The position numbers and the translations under genes are program-made. DNA of 47,097 nt. It comes from Rhizophagus sp. LPA8_4_AMF. Taxonomy: Eukaryota > Glomeromycota > Glomeromycetes > Glomerales > Glomeraceae. The DNA lies in the NCBI GenBank assembly GCA_021464525.1, contig JADRCO010000159.1, forward strand, positions 1-47,097, in the 5' to 3' direction. The notes beneath the pieces were generated by a model. The model was not told the DNA's origin. It made no database searches and saw nothing but the letters and a program-made list of their open reading frames with translations. Position 1 is the first letter of the stretch, and each line of letters starts with the position of its first letter. Positions 41,247-47,097 of this stretch are shown here, one piece after another.

Positions 41247-42759
41247 GTTTATGTTGGAAAATTAAAAACTTAAAATTTTGAAGAGAACTACTAGTAGCTA
41301 ATCAAAAAATCTCGCAGAAACATAAGAAACATTCATGTATTCTATAATAAACAATTCAAAACTAATTTTCCGATGCTAACTTTAGCTCATAACCTACTTG
41401 TGTACTAATAAGTTTTACTATAACTAATAAAGTTAAAGATACGCCATGAGATGTAGATCGAATAGGGCCGTGATAATAATCCGCATTACGAAAAAAAAAT
41501 TTTTTAATAAAAATCAAAACGTGCAGCTGCATATTCTATGAAACTTTATTTTAACAATCTAATCTATTATTCATTGATTACCCTATAATCAACATGTTGG
41601 TATTTTGTTACACAAGTATACTACATAAGACGCAGTGAGATTCGGGTACTATACAATAGATAAATACTAGGAAACGGAAACCGTTATCAAGTCCGAAGCG
41701 CAGTTATCATCGTACATCATCACGTGCCGGACGGACAACAGGGAAACCGATACGAATAGTATATATTCCTTCATTATACTTCGGACTAATGAATTAATTA
41801 TATATTTTATATATTTTGAAAATAAAAAAAATTCTTAATGATGTCGGTTCATAGAGGTCTAATATAATATATAAATATTCATAGCTATTGTGACTATATG
41901 TTTTATTATTAAAGCATACTTACTTTCTAATAAAATTACTATACAGGTGAAAAATGGATTATTTCTGCGTCTATTTTGCGTTGAATAATTTAAGTTTCGC
42001 AGCTTAAGTTATCAGATGATTTTTTGGTATTACAAAACAGTTTTGGGCATCTGAAATTATGAAAATCAAAGTAATCAAATCCGCCGTATGATTTTTCATT
42101 TTTTTTTTTATTACAGTATCCAGTGCCAAAATGAGACCAGAAGGAACCTATAAAAAGAATAAAGAAACGCGTTAGTTAACGTTTCTTTAAGAAGATAAAA
42201 AAAAAAGATTTTTGTGAACCTTACCATTTTAGCGTCTTAATATCGTTGAACTATAAGGACAAAGATACTGAGCTAATGCGATCAGTACATGTTTCTTCCC
42301 CGCCTCCTAAATTAAAATTATCAACAGAGAATTCGTTAAATTACGTGCTTTTTTTTAAAAAATAATTTATCCGATATATAATTTGAACGAACCTTTTATT
42401 TTCTTCTTTTACACCTTGAACAATGAAAATAAAGGAATTAATTTTTAGTAAAATAATCAGGATAATAATAAAAAAAACCTTCCATTTTTCATATACAATA
42501 ATCGTGTTCGCGATAATATAAAAAAGTTTTTTAATACAACAAAATAATATAATGATTTTGATGCAAATAAATCATAATGAGGAATCTAAAGAGACCGGAT
42601 TGCAAACTCCTAAAAATGAATTGATGTGATCGCTCATTAATACATCCTTATAAATATGAAATGCATCAAAAAATGTCAAAGTAACAAATACCATAAAATG
42701 TTTTTGTTTTCGTTATTGCTTGTAACTTTGACGATGAAAGATAATCTGTCCTGACAAAA
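41247..42759. other. Spacer with an ambiguous splice-like zone
   Basis: 41691-41786 carries AGTCCGAAG ... CTTCGGACT inverted ends. At 42045-42310 the reverse strand has several GTAAGG/GTAATA donor-like and TATAG/TTTCAG acceptor-like pairs, with a 77-base gap after an ATG at 42227-42225. The resulting protein would be under 20 residues. The same area also reads open on the plus strand. I make no gene call. Confidence 0.4.
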
Positions 42760-43590
42760 TACTGATCGGATCGACTCAGGATCAATACAGAACCTAGTCC
42801 CAAATTTCAAAGTAGTCCCGGTCCTGTGGAGCAGTTCCTTAGGACCGGACCAAAATCCAACCGTATATCCTAAGAAACATATTTAAAAGATTAATATGAT
42901 TTATTTATCGTTATTAATATGAATGTCAGTTAATTCATATTGTTATTACTATAAAGTATGATGTTATAAATGAATAACAGTCTTTTTTTGGAAAACTCGT
43001 CAAAATTAGTAGGCTCTTCAAATACCTCAGATCGGACCAGCTGATAGAATCGACTCAGGATCAATTCAGAACCTAGCCCCAAATTTCAAAGTAGTCCTGG
43101 TCCTGTGGAGCAGTTCCTTAGGTCCGGACCATAATCCAACCATATATCCTAAAAAACATATCATTTAAAAATATTAATAAGATTTATTCTATAATAATTA
43201 TTTGGCGTTATTTAATATTCGTGATGAAATGATGAATGAAAGAATTCATATTGCTATTACTATAAAGTGTGATATTAAAAATGAATGATACATTATAACA
43301 ATCTTTTTTTGAAAAATTCGACAAAATTAGGCTTTTCAAATACCTCAGATCGGACCAGCTGGTAGAATCGATTCAGGATCAATTCAGAACCTAATCCCAA
43401 ATTTCAAAGTAGTCCTGAGCAGTTCTTTAGGTCCGGACCAGAATCCATCCATATGTCCTAAAAAAAACATCATTTAAAAGATATTAATATGATTTATTCT
43501 ATAATAATTATTGTCGTTTATTTAATATTCGTAATGAAATGATGAATGAGAGAATTCATATTGCTATTACCATAAAGTGTGATGTACCTC
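42760..43590 (+). repeat. Three-copy tandem repeat, ~280-318-bp units
   Basis: The anchor CGACTCAGGATCAAT occurs at 42772 and 43051, and as CGATTCAGGATCAAT at 43369 (spacing 279 and 318). Each unit then reads CCCAAATTTCAAAGTAGTCC, GAGCAGTTC, AGGTCCGGACCA, TATATCCTAA, a TTTAAAAGATATTAAT-like part, TTCATATTGCTATTACTATA and AAAGTGTGAT. Units 2 and 3 are closer to each other than to unit 1. No open frame crosses a unit, so this is non-coding satellite-like DNA. Confidence 0.85.
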
Positions 43591-44219
43591 AAAACTATAA
43601 AGTTAAATGACTTGATTATTAACTGAACATCCTATTACTGTAAAATATAAATTATGAGTACCATAAACTTTTTTAGGAGAAAATTTGTAAGAAAATCTAG
43701 AAAATCTGATTCACGAAACATTTATGGCTGGGGGGCTCGAACCAATCACATGATTTTGAGATTTTGCAATGATCATGTGCTTCTATTCGGAAAATAAGTT
43801 TTTCTATCTATATTATATTAGTAAAAAAGGGTGTAATTTAAATAAAGTTTTTCGGGAGTTGTTTTTTTTTTTACAAAATATCACAACACCTTTATTAAAA
43901 ATATCTAATAAATAAATCCATGATTTTAATTAAAAAGTACGACAAAAAAAAGCTTAAGTTTTCAATTAAATGCTTGAAATTTCGTCTTAAGTTATAAAGA
44001 CAGTTTTTGAGGAATCTCGTTTTACATAAATGATCATCAAATCGATTACATAATTTAAATCTTGATTTTCTCGAAAACACGTAATCGGCCGAGACCCGAC
44101 TTTTCCTGTGGAGGTCCCCATATGTTTCTTAGAGAATATTTATTATTTAGGCCATGATATGAAAAGATAGTTTTAAGAATATATGAAAAAAAAAAAAATA
44201 AATAAATAAAATATCAAAA
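43591..44219. other. Spacer without a supportable gene
   Basis: A B-box-like GGTTCGAGCCC (reverse strand, near 43733-43743) occurs without an A box or cloverleaf, so no tRNA is called. The reverse 61-codon frame at 43895-44080 has no relative. Confidence 0.45.
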
Positions 44220-45000
44220 AAGTACAAGGATTTGCATAACATGTGATATTAGATTTGTGACACTAGTGCTGTCTAACGACACAGCATCATTTTTGTGTAC
44301 ATATTAGGTTAATTTGATCTAAAATCTTTGTTAAAATGGGAACGTAAAGATTCTTGTTCTATTAAGGTTTTGGGGCCTATCCTGTTATAATAAAAATGGA
44401 AATTTTCAATACTGCCCAATTTTAAGTGTATTAAATAAAAACTTGTTTAAAAATAAGCACGTATTCTTCTGATTGATAATTTATAAAATACTAAACCATT
44501 AATTAATTTTGTTTCGTGTAATGATAATGTAATTTATTGATTATAAAATGTATTTGTGTGGGCCAATACTAGACCTTTTTACTATATAATTTTTTTTCTA
44601 AATATTATTTCTGTACATAGATTTTGGTGTAACAATAATCCTAATACTGTATTCTTTCGAAAAAAAGATTAAAATATATTAAACTAAAAAATAAAATGAT
44701 CAACAATAAACAGGTTTTTGTTGAAATTTAGCCGTTATGAAATTTCATTCTAAATTACTTCTTTAATAATAAATCTTATAAACCTGTACAAGCATATAAA
44801 GAGAAAAAAAAGGGGGAGGATAAAAAATTTTTTCCATTAGTAAGTTGACCTCGATGTGACGAACCCACGATATAACGAATTTTTACGCGCATTGCCATCA
44901 AAAAATTCTTGTAATATTAGAGGTACAAGACGGCAACTTCATTATATCGAGAGTATGAATACATAATTAATTATTCTTACCTTACTTTTTTATTTGCCAA
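44220..45000 (-). repeat. Duplicated flank, copy C (3' of the second tiny basic gene)
   Basis: GCATCATTTTTGTGTACATA with TTAGGT, ATGTATTTGTGTGGGCC, ATAAACCTGTACAAGCATA, AACCCACGATATAACGAA, AGACGGCAACTTCATTATAT, GAATACATAATTAATTATT and TTTATTTGCCAA match 10560-11450 in order. The copied unit includes the adjoining gene. Confidence 0.65.
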
Positions 45001-45010
45001 ATTTATTATT

Positions 45011-45259
45011 TTAGTTAAAAGAAGTTCCGTTAAAAAATTGGTTCGTTAATGAATCATTTGAAATTTGGAGAGGAAGGTTTTCGATGTCTTTCAATGTGTC
45101 ATCATTATTAACGGGATTTATAATTTGTTGAGGAAGTTCTGCGATGCTTCCCAATGTTTCTTCATTATTAACGGGTTCATTGGGTTGAGTACGTCTACGT
45201 CTTCCATTTATTCTATTTGAAATTCTTTGTCTTCTGGATCTAATTATTTGTCTTCTCAT
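45011..45259 (-). CDS. Tiny basic orphan protein (LPQQI-QFFNG family), 82 aa
   Basis: The basic N-terminus MRRQIIRSRRQRISNRINGR with RRRTQP is followed by two consecutive 20-residue units: VNNEETLGSIAELPQQIINP (30-49) and VNNDDTLKDIENLPLQISND (50-69). The end is LTNQFFNGTSFN. The relative at 11475-11663 has one unit and the same ends (RRQRIS ... QFFNGFSFH), so an in-frame 60-bp duplication (or loss) separates them. The start ATG at 45259 lies where homologous DNA turns non-coding. The Arg-rich arm could bind nucleic acid or act in nuclear import; this is inference. No known domain. Function unknown. Confidence 0.65.
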   Translation of the reverse strand: MRRQIIRSRRQRISNRINGRRRRTQPNEPVNNEETLGSIAELPQQIINPVNNDDTLKDIENLPLQISNDSLTNQFFNGTSFN

Positions 45260-46290
45260 TCTAATATACTATATATAGGAATAAATATAAAAAAGATATG
45301 GGATTTTCAGGTGTTGTAGCTAGCGAAATTTGACTTTTATTTCATTTAAAAAAAAAATGAAAAAGATTTTTTTGTTTCATTGAAACATTTTTAAAAAAAA
45401 AAGTTGAAAAAATTTTCTTAAATGTTTTTTTAAAAAAAAGATAATAAATAATTTTCTTTGTTCATTACTTTTTTTTTCTTTGTTATCTTATACTTGATAC
45501 AACGTAATTTTTCACAATTAAAATATTAAAATATTGTGATCAATTATACTATACTTGGTTTATAGTATTATAAATAATATAATAGGTACTATAAGTCTAT
45601 AAATCGTAAATTTTTTTAAATTTTCTTTATTTGTCGCGTTGATAAACTGTATTGATGTGATTATTTATTTTATTTGTACAATCATGTTTTAATAAATCAG
45701 CCACTTCACTGTAAATGGAATTTATCATGGCTTCAATTAAGTCATAAACTATAAACAGAAAACAATCCTTTAATTTTGTAATAAATATTTGTATTGTACT
45801 CAAAAATTTTTAAATACGGTAACTACAGTATTTAAAAATAAAATACAATGGTTTTTAAATAAACTATTTATCCTATTAAAAACGTGATTTGATTTTTAAA
45901 ACGACAATATCTGGTTTCACGTGATTTATATATATATGTATTGATCCGCAAATGAATGTTGGTATTGGCCGTGATACCCTATAGATAGATGTTTTATTAT
46001 TTTAGTAAGGATCCGGTGATCGGTGATTTGGGTCATTGGGCGATACACATGGGGAACACGATTAAAATTTTAATTTTTATTTAAGTACTCGTTATGTATA
46101 CCTCCTTAACTTTACATAAAATAATAAATAAATAATAAATAAATAACAAAATATTATCTAACTTTATAAAGACAGCTTAAATGAAGGACAAAGTAACAAA
46201 GAATTTTTTTTTGTCCAGTCAAAATTATTTAATCCTTCAGTATATTCGTCTAAATTAAGATTAGTGTTCCAAACCGAGGATATTCGTCAT
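45260..46290. other. Gene-empty AT-rich spacer
   Basis: Several poly-A and poly-T runs (for example 45350-45440) and short TAAATAAATAATAAATAAATAA runs near 46115. No coding or RNA signal. Confidence 0.5.
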
Positions 46291-47097
46291 CAATTTGATT
46301 AAATCCACACGCAAGGCTCAAAACCTAAAAAAAAGAAAGACTAATACCAACGACAAAAAAGTAAAAAAGATAAAAATCTACCTTTGTTATACAAGAGAGC
46401 CACCAGAACTTAAAATAAAAAAAGAAAGTCGATTGTTAGTAATGAAGACACACATAAAATCGAAGACCCTCCTTATTATGAAAAATCCGAAAGAGCCACA
46501 ATATCTAAAAGAAAAAGAAGCCGAAACCTATAAACAAAGAAACAAAATAATCATTAGTTACTTTTTTAGATGGGCAGGTGAATATTCATTTTTTCATTCT
46601 TTTTTTACAGGTGAAACTGTGAAAGGAAATGGTTAAAATATATGAACGAATATATTGTAGAAAATATTTTAATTGATGTTTATAATATTCCAATAAAGGA
46701 CCTTTTAATTAATGTGTGCAAATGGCTACTCAATCGGCAAAATATGAAGTTACTTATTGAAGAATGATTTGGTTATTTTATTAGTTTGGAAATTTTTTAG
46801 CCTTTAGCTTTTAGATTTCAAAATATTTAGCCATCCTTAAAATAATGTTACTTTGATCATAAAAAGCATTTTATACAAAAGGTTAAGGGTAGGTAGAACT
46901 TATACGGTCAATGATTACAGCCAATCATATTTTGAAAAATCAAATTATGATTGGTTTGATACTTTGATTGCTTTTTTCGTATTAGCCGTCCGTTTTATCT
47001 ATTGAATCAATAGCCCTATTCATTTCCGGTCGGTCGCATTTTTCGGTCGGATTTAAGTTTATTTTGATTGGGCTGATCAGTTTGTACAACGCAACCA
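46291..47097. other. Purine-rich stretch and window end, no supportable gene
   Basis: 46295-46636 is open on the plus strand (113 codons), but its Lys/Thr/Ile-rich reading follows the purine-rich texture seen in the degenerate array at 6775-7960 (AAACCTAAAAAAAAG, CCAGAACTTAAAATAAAAAA). I cannot separate a gene from a repeat and call none. Near the end, CGGTCGGTCGCATTTTTCGG marks the edge of another GC-rich repeat. Confidence 0.35.

Noticed and set aside
42760..43590. CRISPR-like array
   Set aside because: Units are ~300 bp and similar along most of their length, without short repeats separated by unique spacers; the DNA is eukaryotic in character.
43720..43800. tRNA-like B box (GGTTCGAGCCC on the reverse strand)
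   Set aside because: No A box at the right distance, no acceptor-stem pairing and no cloverleaf could be drawn.
46295..46636. 113-codon plus frame as a gene
   Set aside because: Composition matches the purine-rich degenerate repeat texture seen at 6775-7960; no family or splice support.

Overview
This window is strongly AT-rich eukaryotic DNA with long gene-poor stretches, many A/T homopolymers and dense short inverted repeats. The best clue to the organism is the partial gene at the left edge (1-384, minus). It encodes a cysteine-motif leader followed by a linker of the form NWTSGNNEVDKFIQ and a kinase glycine loop. I know this combination from the greatly expanded protein-kinase family of arbuscular mycorrhizal fungi such as Rhizophagus/Glomus. 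I therefore read the window as a repeat-rich accessory region of a Glomeromycotina genome. That is inference from composition and gene family; no rRNA, tRNA or marker gene is present to confirm it.

Layout. 1-384: 5' end of the kinase-like gene. 385-4.5 kb: gene-empty AT-rich DNA. 4.6-5.0 kb: intact 123-residue orphan gene built from two copies of a ~31-residue repeat. 5-11.4 kb: hairpins, a decayed tandem array, a fragment of a dead reading frame and the first copy of a duplicated flank. 11.5-15.7 kb: a tiny basic orphan gene, a foldback element, a broken relative of the tiny gene and the first Asn/Gln-rich orphan gene. 17.4-30.3 kb: a mosaic of two related segments (about 19.6-21.6 kb and 26.6-29.5 kb), each carrying an Asn/Gln-rich gene (intact at 19954, frameshifted at 26928), interrupted by foldback elements and two TA-flanked miniature elements. 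32.5-33.9 kb: the only gene with a clear metabolic role, a 470-residue wax-synthase/MBOAT-like acyltransferase. 34.3-35.6 kb: a non-autonomous hAT-like element with a perfect 8-bp target duplication. 36.3 kb: a 15-bp minisatellite. 37.2 kb: the fourth Asn/Gln-rich gene. 40.1-41.2 kb and 44.2-45.3 kb: further copies of the duplicated flank, one beside a broken copy of the two-repeat orphan gene and one beside the longer tiny basic gene. 42.8-43.6 kb: a three-copy tandem repeat.

The main message is local birth and decay of small orphan genes. Three unnamed families (Asn/Gln-rich, four loci; two-repeat TCE protein, two loci; tiny basic QFFNG protein, three loci) have duplicated inside 47 kb, with both intact and broken members. 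The duplicates are interleaved with non-autonomous DNA elements. No operon-like or pathway relationship between the genes is visible. The only enzymatic functions I can defend are the kinase fragment and the acyltransferase.
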